Source of the DNA: Gracilaria gracilis
Taxonomy: Eukaryota; Rhodophyta; Florideophyceae; Gracilariales; Gracilariaceae
Direction of reading: 5' to 3'
Assembly (NCBI GenBank): GCA_030374805.1
Contig: JARGSG010000046.1
Location: 62,001 to 126,000, forward strand
DNA length: 64,000 bases
Of the stretch, positions 44,662 through 57,322 are shown one piece after another. The first letter of the stretch is position 1, and the number at the start of each line of letters is the position of its first letter. A model generated the notes under the pieces. It saw only the letters and a program-made list of their open reading frames with translations, had not been told where the DNA came from and did no database searches. The position numbers and the translations under genes were made by a program.

Positions 44662-47600
44662 ATGTCGGATTGGGCATTCGACGTCGAAAGGCTCCGTATT
44701 CCGCCTCTGAAAGCGGACAACTACTTCATGTGGTCACACAAAATCAAACTGTTGTTACGTTCGAAAGGAGTGTGGAAGATTGCTACCGGTACTGACTCCA
44801 AACTTGCAGACGAAGAAACAAGGCTAAAGTACGAAACACGCTGTGACACTGCACTCACGTGCATACTGTTTTCAGTTCATGAATCATGCGTAGCAGCGGT
44901 GATGAAGCTGAGGAACCCATCAGAAGTTTGGGAAACGCTCAAGGCCAAATTCGAGATGGTATCGCAGGCGAGTATTTGCGCCCTACTGGAGAGGTATCAG
45001 GACATACGGATGGACGCATCTGAGAGTGTTTTGGACTACATCAACCGTTTGGGTGTCATAGAAAGGAAACGTGGTGGCATAAGACACACTTTATTAGATG
45101 CAGGAAAGCTGAGGGCTACCCTTAGAGGACTGACGAAGTAGTTTGAACGGCTGAGGTTAAGAGCCAGACCGGGGCTATTTTGATTGATGCTGTGCCGAGA
45201 TTGATTGTCAGAGAAGGGCAACTGGCGAAACTCAAGAGAGGATCCCATGTCGATGGCTTTCAGGCAAAGACCCTCCACGTGAACACTAAGCACCCTTTCC
45301 GAGAACGCAATTGCTTCTTCTGCAAAGAGAAAGGGCATATTAAGAAGAACTGTTGAGCGAATCCCGAAAGTAAAAACTATAAGGGAAAGGCGTTGGGTCT
45401 TCAAGGTCAGACGGGTCAGCGTGAAGGTGAAGATGACTCTCAAGGAGTTACTGAGCTACTTATAACACAGTTCGAAGACTTTGAAAACGACCACATGGAG
45501 ACGGTGGATCTCACGTGTAAGCAAGAAGATCACTCTGATTTTTTGTCATTGAGAGAGACCGCATTTGTGGCCAACCATAGAGTACAGAAAGGCCAGGAAC
45601 ACTGCTGGTACTTGGATTCAGGTGCTTTAAGGCACATGAAAAACAACAGGAACTAATTGGTCTCTGCGATACAGTCTTCTGCCAAGAGCAACGTGTCAAT
45701 TGAGGATGATACCAAGATTGTAGTGGCCAGTGAAGGTCGAGTACAATGCTGGGTACCAAATGAAGAGGAAAAGCTCAGGAATGCTTACCTCCACGACGTT
45801 CTGTATGTACCAAATCTGATGTGCAGTTCTTTATCCGTCAGTGCGATCCGCAGGAAGGGCTACATGACTGTGTTTTTGACGAATTCGGAAGGCTACGGCT
45901 CTGCTATGATCTTGAAGCAAGCCACAGCTCAAATTCTGACATTAAGAAATGAACTGGTGGAAGGGCTATACGAACTTGGTGTATATCCCACGGAAGACAC
46001 TACCAATATACCTTTGGTTGTCCGAAGAGACAAGAAGTTAACAATTCTCTGGCACCACAGACTTGCCCACACGAGTCTCGGTTATCTTAGAAAAACTTTG
46101 AAAATTGTCAAAGGTCTTCCGAAAACTACACTGGGTGACGTGGGCCACTGTGAGCCATGTTCGGAAGAGATATCGAAGCGAGCCGCGCGAATTTCTCTAC
46201 CTGAGGCACGTAAGACTATGGTCATGGATCTCGTTCACTTGGATGTACTTGGCCCCGTGGACGTCGGAACGGTGTCGAGGTCAAGCTATTTTGTCTCCCT
46301 ATATGACGACAAGATTCGCTTGTCTGCGATCAGGTTATTGGAGGACGGAACCCAGGTGTATGATCGAGTTAAGGAGATAATCATCCTGTTTGAAACACAT
46401 TCAGAACGTAAGCTGAAGCGTATTCGCTTCGATAATGCAGGTGAATACATTTCTGACAACATGACTGCCTGGCTGAAACTAAGGGGTATTCTCGTTTAAC
46501 CGTCTCCCGCATACAGTCCTGAATCTAACGATAAAGCCGAAAGGCTGAACCGCACGCTTAATGAAAAAGCGCGGACCATGCTTAGAGTCATGGATGGAAC
46601 TCCCCTTTGCAGCCAGCTGTGGGGAGAAGCTGTGAACACTGCAAAAAACTTAAGGAACAGAACATTTATGCGTAGGGAAGGGGAGTCCGACATGACTTCG
46701 ATAGAGGCTTTCACAGGTACCAAGCCAGACATTTTACACTTGCGCACGTTCGGTTCAAAGTGTTACGTCCACATCCATGAGAAGCACGGCAAGCGTAGCG
46801 CCAAGGAAGAGAACCGGACTATCAAAGGAATTCTAGTTGGTTATGAACGCGGGACGTGCTACAGAGTCTACGTTCCCGATAGCGACCAGATGTTTGTGTC
46901 GAAGGATGTCACGTTCAACGAATCAGTTGGTGGGCGGCAGAGCGCTGCCACTACACCGGGTGTAGATGAAGCAAACTTGGAGGCAGTCCCACAGGCAGAT
47001 CGGAAGGAGAATGAAGCAAAGAAGATAGAATTGAAGACCGAAGACACGGATATTGACTGGAATATGAAGCAAATGGAGACTGAGAATACTCTGGCTGATG
47101 AAGAAGAGGATGATTTGGTCTTTGTCGACGCACTTGATGGATACACGTACGACCCTGAGTTGGTGACCCTTTACCGGTCTGCACCAAGGCGCTCAACGAG
47201 GACCCGCCAGACCCCCTAACGATTCACACCCGACACTGTGCTTGCTATGCTCACAGTTAACGTCATGGGAAATGATGACGACGATAATCCCTTGAAATTG
47301 CATGATGCTATGACTGGAGCAGAGGAACGGCAGTGGAACGCTGCAATGCACGAAGAAATGAATCATATGAAGGATCGTTTAGTGGGGAAGTTGGTATCGC
47401 ACACACCCAACTGCAAGCCCATCACCAACCAGTCGATGTTTTTGAAGAAGCGCGATGAACAGGGTAAGATCGAACGGACCGTGCACGCCTTGTAGCCCGT
47501 GGCTTTACGCCACGAGCGGATATTGACTAAACTGAGCTCTTCTCACCGTTGGTCAATTACAGCACCGTTCGAGCCCTGCTATCCCTCGTAGCGGCTCACG

Positions 47601-48558
47601 GAATGGATGCGATATAGTTTGACGTGCGCACAGCGTTTTTGTATGGGTGTCTATCTGAAGAACTGTGTATGCGCCAGCCTGAAGGTTTTGTTGATAAAAC
47701 AACGCGAGATCACGTGTTCAAGTTGAACAAGGCTATCTATGGGTTGAAGCCAGCTGCAAGGGCCTGGCGCGGAACGTTCAATGAGATTATGCTAGATATG
47801 GGTTGCACCCCTCCCAAAATGATCCAGGTCTTTTCATATATGATGCTGGACTGCACAGAGTTCTGATATCAGTGTATGTTGATGTCGGGTTGGGTGTTGG
47901 TAGACGCAAGGAAGATCTACATAATTTCATGAAGCAACTGGAGACCCATATCCAGATACCAGTGTACGTGGAGCCTCGCAAGTTTCTTGGCATAGTGATC
48001 GAACGTATGGCTAACAACCAGGGACTTAAACCCCACAAGGAGCGTATGATTGAACTTCTGGCCAAAAAGTTTCGCGTAGGCACAGATGCTGGTGTGGGGG
48101 CTCCACATCAGAACAATTTGTTCCGCAAAGCTGATTAGAAGAACACAGAGGAGACTCCGTACCGCGTACTCATTGGATCCTTGATGCACGTATGCAACAC
48201 AGTCCGACCTGATATCTCTTTTGCGGTGGGGTACCTGGCTCGCTTTATGCAGAATCATACCCGTGAACACTGTTTGTATCGAAGAAATGACAATGTCTGC
48301 TCTACAGGGTCACTCAATTCACAAACTGTAGACGCAAGACGAGAATCAAACCAGATCCTCACTGCATCGTCGGTCGCCTCTTCAGCGGTAGATGCTCCTT
48401 CTTTTCTACCTAATATTCACAGGCTGTGCAACAGTCTCGGCTTCATGCACTGTCAGACATGCGCTGCTTTGATTCTTTGGTTCGGCTCGCGTTCAGAATT
48501 AACGTCTTCAACACGTTTGGTGTCAGCCGAGGAATCCACTTCAAACTTGATCAGCTGA
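44662..48558 (+). pseudogene. Copia-3 gag-pol, fragmented by stops and frameshifts
   Basis: Pieces in order: gag from the ATG at 44662 (WAFDVERL...) to TAG at 45139; a CCHC knuckle (CFFCKEKGHIKKNC) near 45313-45354, directly followed by TGA; protease WYLDSGA near 45607; gag-pre-integrase and integrase 45657-46499 with Asp in LVHLDVLG and Asp in IRFDNAGEY; after a TAA, Glu in SNDKAERLN; a chromatin-proximal integrase tail to 47219; reverse transcriptase pieces 47238-48138 in which the active site reads YVDVG instead of YVDD. RNase H is hardly recognisable. The copy cannot encode functional enzymes. Confidence 0.88.
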
Positions 48559-49097
48559 GGCTGGGATGCTCCTTCCATCGCCAGAGCCTGAATTTTATTG
48601 ACAGTACCGTACGACAACATTGTGCGTTACGTCCGTCCTGTTACTCTCTGATATCAAAGCGCTTTGTTGATCAGAACGGGAGAGCGTAGAGCACTCAGTT
48701 GCAGTCACGCGGTAGACTCATCAGAGGCAAGAGAATAGGCACAAGGTACCTTGGAAGTACGTTCAAGGATGCCTCTGAATTCGCTGTGGTTGCAGCCGGA
48801 TCCAGGTATTTATATAGCCTCGTTCGGGCATGCTCCCAAGAAGGTGACAAACTGTTTGGGTTGACTCTGACGTCAGTTTGCCGAGCAAGAGTTATTCTCT
48901 GGTCCAAGTTTTTCATACTTGGCATTTCTACACTTTTGTATACTCTATTTACGTTGTGCTACGTATAATTGATGCGCATATGCGTCCTATAAACTGACGT
49001 CACCCTCAGCACTACTTAACTGTATAGCCGTATCGTGTTCGCAACGTAGGTTGCCTTTTTGGCATCAACATACAGCTTCTCCTTTGCGGTTCCTCGT

Positions 49098-49441
49098 GTA
49101 GAGAGTTCATAACCGCTTAGATCTTGGGTACAGGTGCGGTAGAAACGTTTGGTGCGGATGCACAAACGATCAACCGGCACCACCAGAGTGCAGTGACTTC
49201 TTGGTCCTGCACACTGGTGCAGAGCGGTACGTTGAACTACGAGTGCGTTCCAAAACGTATAAAATGCTGTAGCTCCAAACGGAAGTTTGGAGCAAGCATG
49301 TTGAAATCCTAGGGATAGACTGAAATGTGTGTGACTTCCCGCGTGGAATTCAGTAGTATAAGTAGTCACCGAAAATTAGTAAAGCCTAGTGAGCTGGGAT
49401 GACCTCTACAACTTTCTAGACCCAGCTACACTCTTCCAACA
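49098..49441 (+). repeat. Copia-3 3' LTR
   Basis: 344 bp; visibly diverged from 44233-44578 but alignable throughout. Confidence 0.9.
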
Positions 49442-49446
49442 GAATC

Positions 49447-50900
49447 TCTCTCCCCTCTTAGCTCATATTATGCTACATTCTTGATCCAACTCCCTCCAGT
49501 GCGCCTGGAGAGTTTAGATGTTTCTTCTGAACTGTCCAATTCTCTCTAGTGCCGCTCATCAAATCTTCAAACACTACCGCCCAAGCTTTTGTTTCCATCG
49601 GAGAGCATGACGTTTTCGCACACTAGAAGACCTTTTATAATGACACTGTCACGTCTGCGGTGCTCCTCGTCCCACTTTATATGCCCCGAGCGCGTCGCAG
49701 CGACTGGACGCACAGGTTTGCACATGCACCGACTATCTACAGTCCTTACTCAGCATAGAAGACATAAGAATATATTCCGTTTTGTGCATGTGCCTTGGTG
49801 TCATTCAATGCATCAACATACATACGACTCTTTTACACAGTCAATTCGCCCGCCTTTAATGATTAGAATCATGGGCGCCAAACGTAGCGTACATTTCTGC
49901 CGAGAGGCTGCTTTGCCTTGTTCTTAGCGCAGGTATCTTCCCCATCCACTTCTCGACCTGTCAAAGCAGCCCACAACAGCATTCCATTACGTTGGTCTTA
50001 CGAGAGATTGATTAATCCAATGGCATCGCCGTTGAAATACTACACGCCGGTGGAAGTAGCGATAATTCTTTCCGTGCAAAAGAAGAACACCACCGCGCAA
50101 CTGCATCGACATGCATTTTCTTTGCAGCTCCCACAGGGGAGGCTTTCGAATCCTCGCTAGTAGGAAAGCGGGCTGTAGAAATGATTTCTACAACTGTGGT
50201 TTGCCTAAACTGGTACAGGTGACATCTATTCGGCGCGATGCCCAGATGTCTCATCACACTGAAGTACCTTATGGTGCAACTGGGTGAACATGTTTCCTCT
50301 TCCCTTCCTATAAGGACGGCTATTGAGGATGAGATTAAATAAGGAGGTCCGAGGCCCTCTTCCACTCCATCGGGAAAACAAACATCTTACTGCACGCATC
50401 CAGAACTCCTGGTTCTGTCAGTAGTCTTACGATTGCTACAAAGGATGTGCAGCAACAAAGAAGCCAAGAAAGTACCGAGCTCCAATGACTGTAATGCTGC
50501 AAAACATAAGCAGACGACGGGTGTCCGCGATAATAGTAATATTTCATCCCAGGGTACGTCAGTGGTTTCTTCTAATCCCCCATTTTCTCCTCATCAAAGT
50601 TGTTACACTTGTGAGAGCTCCGTTAAAGCAAATTAAGGCAGCGTATATGCTAATGCCATTCATTCATACAGGAGGCCATCTCCCATTGCCAGCCGTACAT
50701 CACAATGGCATTTCTGTTCCACGTGATTTGTGGAGATGCCAGGATTAGTGGCTCAGAGAATTCGATATGGAAGCCGAAGCCGGGTTCTGAAAAGCACCAG
50801 GAACATTTTTGAATCGTCCAAACTTTTTGTGCTTAGCGTATATTCGCGCATGAAGCGTATCCATTGACAAGATACACAAATTACCGAAAAGAATATAGAA
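49447..50900. other. Region without supported features
   Basis: 1.45 kb right of copia-3; no frame with recognisable content. Confidence 0.4.
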
Positions 50901-52001
50901 CTATTCCTTCTCGTTATCTATGACGGCCGTTCTTTCCCCGAAAATGGAGCAGATAATTCTGTATCGATCACCTGGAGTGTTTTTTGCTTCAGAACGTTTC
51001 GAAAGCCAGGCGCGATAACAGGTTTCAATCTCAAAGGTTTGTTTGATTTGCACCGTTCTCAACTCTCCTTCACTCATCAAATCGCGATCTGTAAATGCCA
51101 TGCCTTTCACATATGGCATGAGAGCATCGTCACATTTTTGACGTAAGGAGAGTTCTCCACCCTTTTTTTTGTTCCCTTCGCCATTCGTCTATTTGTACCA
51201 GGCCCTCCGCGTTCTATTTTCCCTTTCCTTATTTGCTTGGACGCTTCTGTACTTCCTCTTCTTCACAGCAGATTGAGAAGTGGGTTTGGAAGTGGAGCGC
51301 GTTGCCGGTGCCGAATAGCGCTCTTTACAGAGCTGTGGTGCTTGTTTAACCCAGGACTTCGGCATGGAAACTTGATGCGTGAAAATTCTTGTCTTCGTGT
51401 CGTACTCTGGAACTCTGTAGATATTCACAGTGAAGCATTTTGTTCCATAGGGCACAAGATCCTTCGGCACACATACTCGAGACTGAGCATATATGGGTTC
51501 ATTTCCCGCACTATCTGAATTACAATCTGATGTAGTTCTGGAGCGTAAGGTTTTCTCTCTGCTCTTCTCAACACTTTCTTTCCCAAAACAGGGTGTACAG
51601 AATCGCAACGATCCATATCCTTCCGTTGATATCTCCCTGCCAGAAGTAATTGTCTTTCCACAAATGGCATGTATAGGTTTTCTGAAATCCACGTAGGAAT
51701 GGCCATACTGTGTACCTATGACACCATCTTGAACTCGGCACTTTGAAACGTCATGCTCCATGCAAACAAATTGTTGAAGCATAACAGTGCTTTTTTTCGT
51801 CCTACCTTGGATATGATAACACAGACGTGGGAAATCTGGTGACATGCTAAGGCAGTGTTTGTGAACAATAGATGGTACATTGCTTCCTTTCAAACTCAGG
51901 TTTCGTGTCCCATAGTATCCACCAATCAGATTTCGAGAGCTACGCGTATTGTGTCCCCCAGAACATGGTCCTCCATCGCTGGATCCTACTAATAATTGCA
52001 T
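50901..52001 (-). pseudogene. Unidentified reading frame, 366 codons with one in-frame TAG
   Basis: The frame starts at ATG 52001, is interrupted by TAG at 51189-51191 and continues in frame to TAG at 50901. Residues about 50-125 carry spaced Cys/His (HKHC, LCYHI, FVCMEHDVSKC, then a C-x2-C near 128-131), suggesting a zinc-binding region. A Lys/Arg-rich stretch precedes the stop. The ATG is itself preceded by an in-frame TAG and, further up, a TGA, with readable protein-like sequence between, so the 5' part may be lost. It lies next to copia-4 and is probably part of an old transposon; no family is claimed. Confidence 0.4.
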
Positions 52002-52386
52002 CTACATCTGGTCAAAAATGTGTGAAAACGATCTTCAGCACAACCATGAAGCATTGTTTACTCCCAAAGACAAAGAAGAGCACCTTCATCTCACGCTTAT
52101 ATTCCATTTTCTACCCTTGAACTGCATTGGAGCTGGCGATGAAACTCCAAAGCATAACTCTAAAAATAAGTACATTTACTGCTGGGGATGTTTTGATCCA
52201 TTCAGTAGCCCAAACGTGATGATCATGGACTCTTCGCGGTTGCAGCCCTACTTTCTGCATCCTTCCTTCGTTCATGCTCGCATGTGTCTCGAGCTGGTTC
52301 AAGAAAAATTCGGTTACTGCGAACAATACGAAACTTTCGAGCACTTCCTAGCGAAATCAAGAGTTAAGCGGGAGCTTATACGCTAG
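51949..52386 (+). CDS. Hypothetical open frame, 145 codons, low support
   Basis: Encodes a Cys/His/Trp-containing stretch (IYCWGCFDPF, SRLQPYFLHPSFVHARMCLE) that looks protein-like, but overlaps the opposite-strand frame 50901-52001 and lacks a clear start (GTG/TTG-type at 51949). It ends 15 bp before copia-4. It may be the exon or remnant of another element. Confidence 0.25.
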   Translation: MCPPEHGPPSLDPTNNCIYIWSKMCENDLQHNHEALFTPKDKEEHLHLTLIFHFLPLNCIGAGDETPKHNSKNKYIYCWGCFDPFSSPNVMIMDSSRLQPYFLHPSFVHARMCLELVQEKFGYCEQYETFEHFLAKSRVKRELIR

Positions 52387-52401
52387 AAGACCGTCTACTG
52401 T

Positions 52402-52643
52402 TTTGGGATTAGCTTCGGCTATTGCGTTGAAGCTCATCATTGCGCAGTGCAGGAGAGGATAGTTCACAGGCAATACAATTGGCACATAGGACTGCCCCGG
52501 AGCTCTCGTGGGAGCTCCTGGGCTATTAAGCGTCCCTTTAAGTAAGGATACTAAGCGACCTTTGGGATAATAGTGACGTATAACTTCCTACTCTAAGTTG
52601 TACGTCAACTAGTAAAGCGTACGTGTAAGTACGTTATCTAACA
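52402..52643 (-). repeat. Copia-4 3' LTR
   Basis: 242 bp. Holds a near-perfect inverted repeat GGAGCTC...GGAGCTCC around 52499-52518. Confidence 0.9.
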
Positions 52644-52687
52644 CACCCCCTGTCGCGCTAGTGTCCTGATGACGGGGTTCCGCTCCG

Positions 52688-55600
52688 CTACTTCCACGTC
52701 CTGTGGTCGTGGGTGGTGCCGGTAGAGTCGTCAATGATCCATAGGCCTGTTTCCAGCATTCGATTGAGCTGGGCAGATTGGTTCACACTCCTCTTAGTAA
52801 GCGCATCGGCTACATTGCGGGTTCCAGGTATCCAGGTCAGTTTGTTGAGTTCTCCAGATTCAAAAGCGTCACGCAACATTGTGACAGTCTTCCGTATGCG
52901 AAATTCCCTGCACTCGTGCAGCGTGGTTACCGTGTCGAACAAAGCCTTGGATTCAACCATGATCTGGTGTTCGATGCCAATCTGCGGGAAGATGTTGCGG
53001 TAGGATTCCTTCATGTCGCTCCCACGGTCTTCAGCCTCAGCGCATGTCAGTATCTCAGCTCCAAATGACGAGTACGTTACGCGTCGCTGTTTCGTGCTCG
53101 ACCAATGTATGGCGTAAGATATCGGATGATCCTGGAAAGCGCTCGTGATCTTTATGCCACAAATCACTCCTGTCTGGCCATATGCCAGATTGTTCGTCCC
53201 GTGTGACGCGTCTGATAGACTAACCATTATCGCGGATGTCACACCAATCGGCATAGAGTATTTGATAATGGGAATCATGCCCATTATCTCTTGCAAAATA
53301 GCGTTCGCATCTATGAGGTGCTTCACTCGTAAGTTGCCTAGCTCCTGTTCCATTCGCGAGGTAACGAATGAAGCCTGAGGGAGGACCGCGGATCCTAGGT
53401 ACATGAGAGTGCCAGACAATGAGCAATAACTGTGTTTCTCTTCGTCCGTTGCACTGTCTTCACGTTCCCTACGTCGGGTCCTTGATAGTTTGATCGGTTT
53501 CAAGCGTTCCATATACGGGTACATCGAGAGGGTAATGTTGTAATCTTCATCTGTGAGGATATCGCATCCAGCGAAGTTGAGTTTAGAGCCGATGCGTATC
53601 TTACCCACCTCGAATTCTTCTTCCAGATCCTTCATGAAGTTCGAGATAATGCTTCGTGTACCCGCTACCAGTAGGTCGTCGACTATCTTTGCGATGATGA
53701 GTGTTATATTACCCATATCATCGCGGTGTATGAAGAGTTGATTGATGCCATGTACTCGGCAGAGTTCCACTTTGCCGAGCATCCAATCTTCAATTCTCTT
53801 CGCCCATTGCCTTCCAGCCTCGACGATCCCGTAAAGTAACTTTGTCAGCTTCCATAGAATTCCCTTCTTGGTGCGGAACTCTGGAGCTCGCCTTACGTAT
53901 ATCTCGCGCTGTATCGGCCTGCTCTGCAGGAATGCGCCTTTGATGTCGGCGACTCCTAGCTCGAAACCCAAACAAAGTGAGATACTGAGCAAAAGCCTCA
54001 CGACGGTCATGTCCGCATTAGAACAGTCTTTGCGTATCTCGTCTTTGAGATCGTCTCTGTTCCCGTGAGTCACCATTCGTGCTTTAATCTTAAGGTGGTC
54101 GTCCTCGTCCTGTTTGGCTTTGTAGATAGTGTGAGCCGAGATGATGTTCGCATCGTCTGGTATATGCCTTTCGCATATTTCTTCGTATGCGTCCACCCAG
54201 TTGTCCTGGTGCTCCTTCTCAACAGCTTTCATCAAGATCCATGGCGGAGCGAATTGCACTTCACGTCCTGTCACTTGCCGACTGCCAATTACATTCTGTA
54301 TGCCCCTGAGGACTATCTGTTTGTTTGATACCAAGTCACGCGGTCCGTTCAGATGTGGGTTATTGATGAGCTCTTCAGTGTAGCTCTCCATATCCTGACG
54401 GATCTTCTCAGTATCGACCAGATTGGAGGCCATGAGCGAGTTCGTAGTTGCCATCGGTGGCTCGGGATCACTTTCTGACCGGGAGCTGAGGGTTAAGTCT
54501 ATGTAATCCTCCATTAGTCCTTCAGCTAGTTCACGCGCGAGTGGGGAGTTTGGACGTAGACGTATATCTTCGTACGCCACTCTGGAGATTCGACCTCATG
54601 GTTTACGGCGTACTTCAACCAAATGTTGGTGTGTTTAGACAACGACTGCCACTCTCCACTCGTCAGGTTCGTTATTCGCCGTCGTGCGGTAGAAGAAGAA
54701 TACTTCGTCTCCTGGTTTTATAGACGATCTGGATGCACTTGAATGGACGCGAGCTTTCAGTGCCCTTTGCAACGCTCTAGTGGCGGTTTGTTCTGTATAC
54801 GCTTTCAGGAGATCCTCCGTGACCATTCGCCGTGGAGCGCCCAGTATAGAGGGTGCATATTCTTTTGCAAGTTCGAAGGAACTCATGACTTTTGATCCCG
54901 TGAAGCAATTCGACAAAAAGATCGCTCGGGAGAGTATGGTTTTATCAGAAGCCGACGTGTTGTCTAATTAGAGCTTCTCTAGATTTCGTTTGACCGTGCG
55001 GTTCTTCCTTTCCACGATGCCTGTTTTGTTATGCCTTCTGACAGGACGGGCTTTGAACTCGATGTTCCTTCCAGAAAGGAAGCTCTTAGTTTCACGGCAA
55101 TTAAATTCGTCATCTGCTGACATGGAATCGGGATTCCCATATTTGTTAAGCCATTCAACTTCTAATCCAGCTATCATGCTACGCGCTTCTCTGTCGGATG
55201 TTATCGACCTTTCAGAATAGCCTGTACCGCAGTCCACGATGTGTAGGACGGTGTATTTCATGCCTCTTATCGCACAGAACATAAAGTCCGTTTGAATCTC
55301 TACATTGAAAGCTTGATTCACATGATTGATCGGGATCTTTCTCGAGGGATTAGGAGGTTCTGATTGTGAGCATATTGCACAATTATTAATGATAGCCTGA
55401 ATTTCATCCTCGAGCTCCTTCGATCCGTGTCCTGCTCTCTGACAGAGGTCTATAATCTCATCTGGGTGAGGGTGGGTCAGACGATGCAACCTCTTAGCTA
55501 GCGTTCTCGGCCTTATGTCTCTACCGACCGATGCCATCATGGAGCATGTTGTGGGTGTTACCATCACATGAGCTTTCGCATCATAATCGGATGTAGATCT

Positions 55601-55977
55601 TATATAGACTTCCAGAACACGTGGCTGCTTGTCGAACTTTCGGTTGATCGTGATAGTCGGTGGTTGGGATGAGAAGTCGATAATACTGTGACGTTGTATA
55701 TCAAGCCCGAGTGTGAGTGGGGACTCGTCGCGAAAGACATCGAAAGTTAATTCTATGTTCTGATTCTTGACATCTTAGAAGGCCAATGTCCAGCAACACA
55801 CGATTTCCTTTGCGCTCACGTATTTGTAACCCCAACCTCTGCGATAATACGTTCGACGCTTATCGGGTTCAAACTTTATCCCCATCGCTTCAGATAAGCG
55901 TATGGCGGATGCGAGTCCTCCCGAGGATATAGGACTACCCTCGTCCAAAATGGGATTCGGATCTTGCTCCGAATTCC
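52688..55977 (-). pseudogene. Copia-4 pro-pol: protease, integrase, reverse transcriptase, RNase H
   Basis: All in one frame, -1 relative to gag. The protease region starts with ILDEGSPISSGG (DEG rather than DSG). A TAA lies at 55775-55777. The integrase (54968-55567) has RLHRLTHPHPDEI and NCAIC zinc ligands, Asp in IQTDFMF, Asp in SADDEF and Glu in GIVERKNRT. Stops follow at 54968 and 54635 and near 54596. Reverse transcriptase and RNase H then run open from 54580 to 52688 (630 codons), with AKIVDDLLVAG at the polymerase site and LSDASHG, GAEILTCAEA and RNVADALTK in RNase H. The long open RT segment contrasts with the broken integrase tail. Confidence 0.85.
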
Positions 55978-57072
55978 TTAACGAAAAAACGATTTCGTTC
56001 CATCACGTCGTGTGTTGGAATTACGATGGTTCTTCTTATACGCTCCGTCTTTCTTGTCACCTTTTTGGGTTTCATTAGACTTCTGAGCATTCCCGTCAGG
56101 GGCTTTCTTCGTTTGTTCTTCATCGTTCTTTCGGTAGAAGTCACGTTTACGCTTCCTACCTTTCTTGAATTCTTTGTTGGAATTCATGAATGCTTTAGAC
56201 GAGTCCTCGGGCTTACCATCCTGATGTTGGGTGTAGTGAAGGTCCTTTTCTTCCAATGCGGCTTCTTCTAAAGCCCTTATCGCATCTTGGAAACCGATAT
56301 AATAACATTCTGCACTGGAATCATATGACTTCTGATGGTGTGTCAGAGCAGCCTTCATTGCGGTGATGGAATCGCTACCCTTCTCTTTCGTCGCCTGATC
56401 CATGCTGCCAGACATGGCCATTTCCATTACTTGTTGAATGGTTTGTAGCCTACTGATATTCATCGGAATGCTTTCTTGATCGTTGTTATCCTTATTCTTG
56501 GTGGACACGACCAGATTCCTGATGATGTTGTTAAATGTTTGTGACGATAATCCAGCGTTGAGTAGAAGTATAATACCGAAGTCCTGACTGTCGCTCGAGT
56601 CCTGCTCTGAGTTCGTAAGGTTTAAATATGAGAGTGCCGGTCCGGTGAAGCGATCTATGAACTCGGCGATTGGCTCTCCATTCTTCGGCTTACAAGCATT
56701 GATCTTCTTGTAGAGGCGCACGACGCGACGCAAACGGTCAAAAGCTGAATCCTACGCCACCAAATGAACGACCTTCTTGATGACTGACATCTGATCGAGT
56801 TTGTCCTCTTTGTTTTGAGGAGTGAGAATTAATTCGCCAGTGCGGACGGCCTTCTTCACGGTCTCCTTCTTTGTAAACTTCAAGGAACGATATAAGGTCA
56901 TTCCCATGGTTGCAGCCGCACCTTTAGCTCTTGAATCTCCGCCTGCAGCGCATGCGCGAAGAGTCTCCGCCCAGTCAAATACCGCTTCTCTGCATAGGAG
57001 CCTATCGGTGTCTGTGCGTAGCTTGGGTGGAACGAATATGTTGCTTGGAGAGAGATCCTCTCCTGGGACCAT
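55978..57072 (-). pseudogene. Copia-4 gag with one TAG
   Basis: Frame from the ATG at 57072 (within the primer site) to TAA at 55978, about 364 codons including a TAG at 56752-56754. The N-terminal half is helical (VFDWAETLRACAAGG, RLRRVVRLYKKINAC). The C-terminal 80 residues are Lys/Arg/Asn-rich, with no zinc knuckle seen. Just before the stop, a run of six T on the coding strand (55984-55989) sits where a -1 shift would enter the protease frame. Confidence 0.75.
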
Positions 57073-57075
57073 AAC
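57063..57075 (-). promoter_or_regulatory. Copia-4 primer binding site, anticodon-arm type, overlapping the gag ATG
   Basis: The minus strand after the LTR reads GTTATGGTCCCAG; the complement CTGGGACCATAAC differs at one base from the initiator tRNA-Met anticodon arm CTGGGCCCATAAC. The ATG inside (57070-57072) is the likely gag start. Confidence 0.65.
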
Positions 57076-57317
57076 TTTGGGATTAGCCTCGGTTACTGTG
57101 TTGAAGCTCATCATTGCGCAGTGTAGGAGAGGATAGTTCATAAGCAATACAATCGGCACATAGAACTGCCCCGGAGCTCTCGTGGGAGCTCCTGGGCTAT
57201 TAGGCGGGCCTTTAAGTAAGGATACTAAGCGACCTTTGGGATAATGGTGACGTATAACTTCCTACTCTAAGTTGTACGTCAGCTAGTAAAGCGTACGTGT
57301 AAGTACGTTATCTAACA
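57076..57317 (-). repeat. Copia-4 5' LTR
   Basis: 242 bp, same length as its partner at offset 4674, with roughly ten or more base differences. Confidence 0.9.
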
Positions 57318-57322
57318 ACTGT

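Larger units (their letters stand above)
44233..49441 (+). mobile_element. Copia-3: old Ty1/copia retrotransposon
   Basis: 5209 bp with LTRs 44233-44578 (346 bp) and 49098-49441 (344 bp), both TGTAGA...CCAACA. The target duplication GAATC is intact at 44228-44232 and 49442-49446. The LTRs differ at many positions and the coding region has several stops and frame changes, so it is much older than copia-1 and copia-2. No clear polypurine tract precedes the 3' LTR. Confidence 0.93.
52402..57317 (-). mobile_element. Copia-4: divergent Ty1/copia retrotransposon, decayed
   Basis: 4916 bp with 242-bp LTRs (52402-52643 and 57076-57317) and target duplication ACTGT (52397-52401 and 57318-57322). On the coding strand the LTR starts TGTTAGATAACG and ends CCCAAA, so its termini are TG...AA. 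The polypurine tract CAGGGGGTG adjoins the 3' LTR (52644-52652). Gene order is gag, protease, integrase, reverse transcriptase, RNase H. The proteins are very unlike those of copia-1, -2 and -3, indicating a separate lineage. Several stops and LTR differences show age. Confidence 0.92.
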
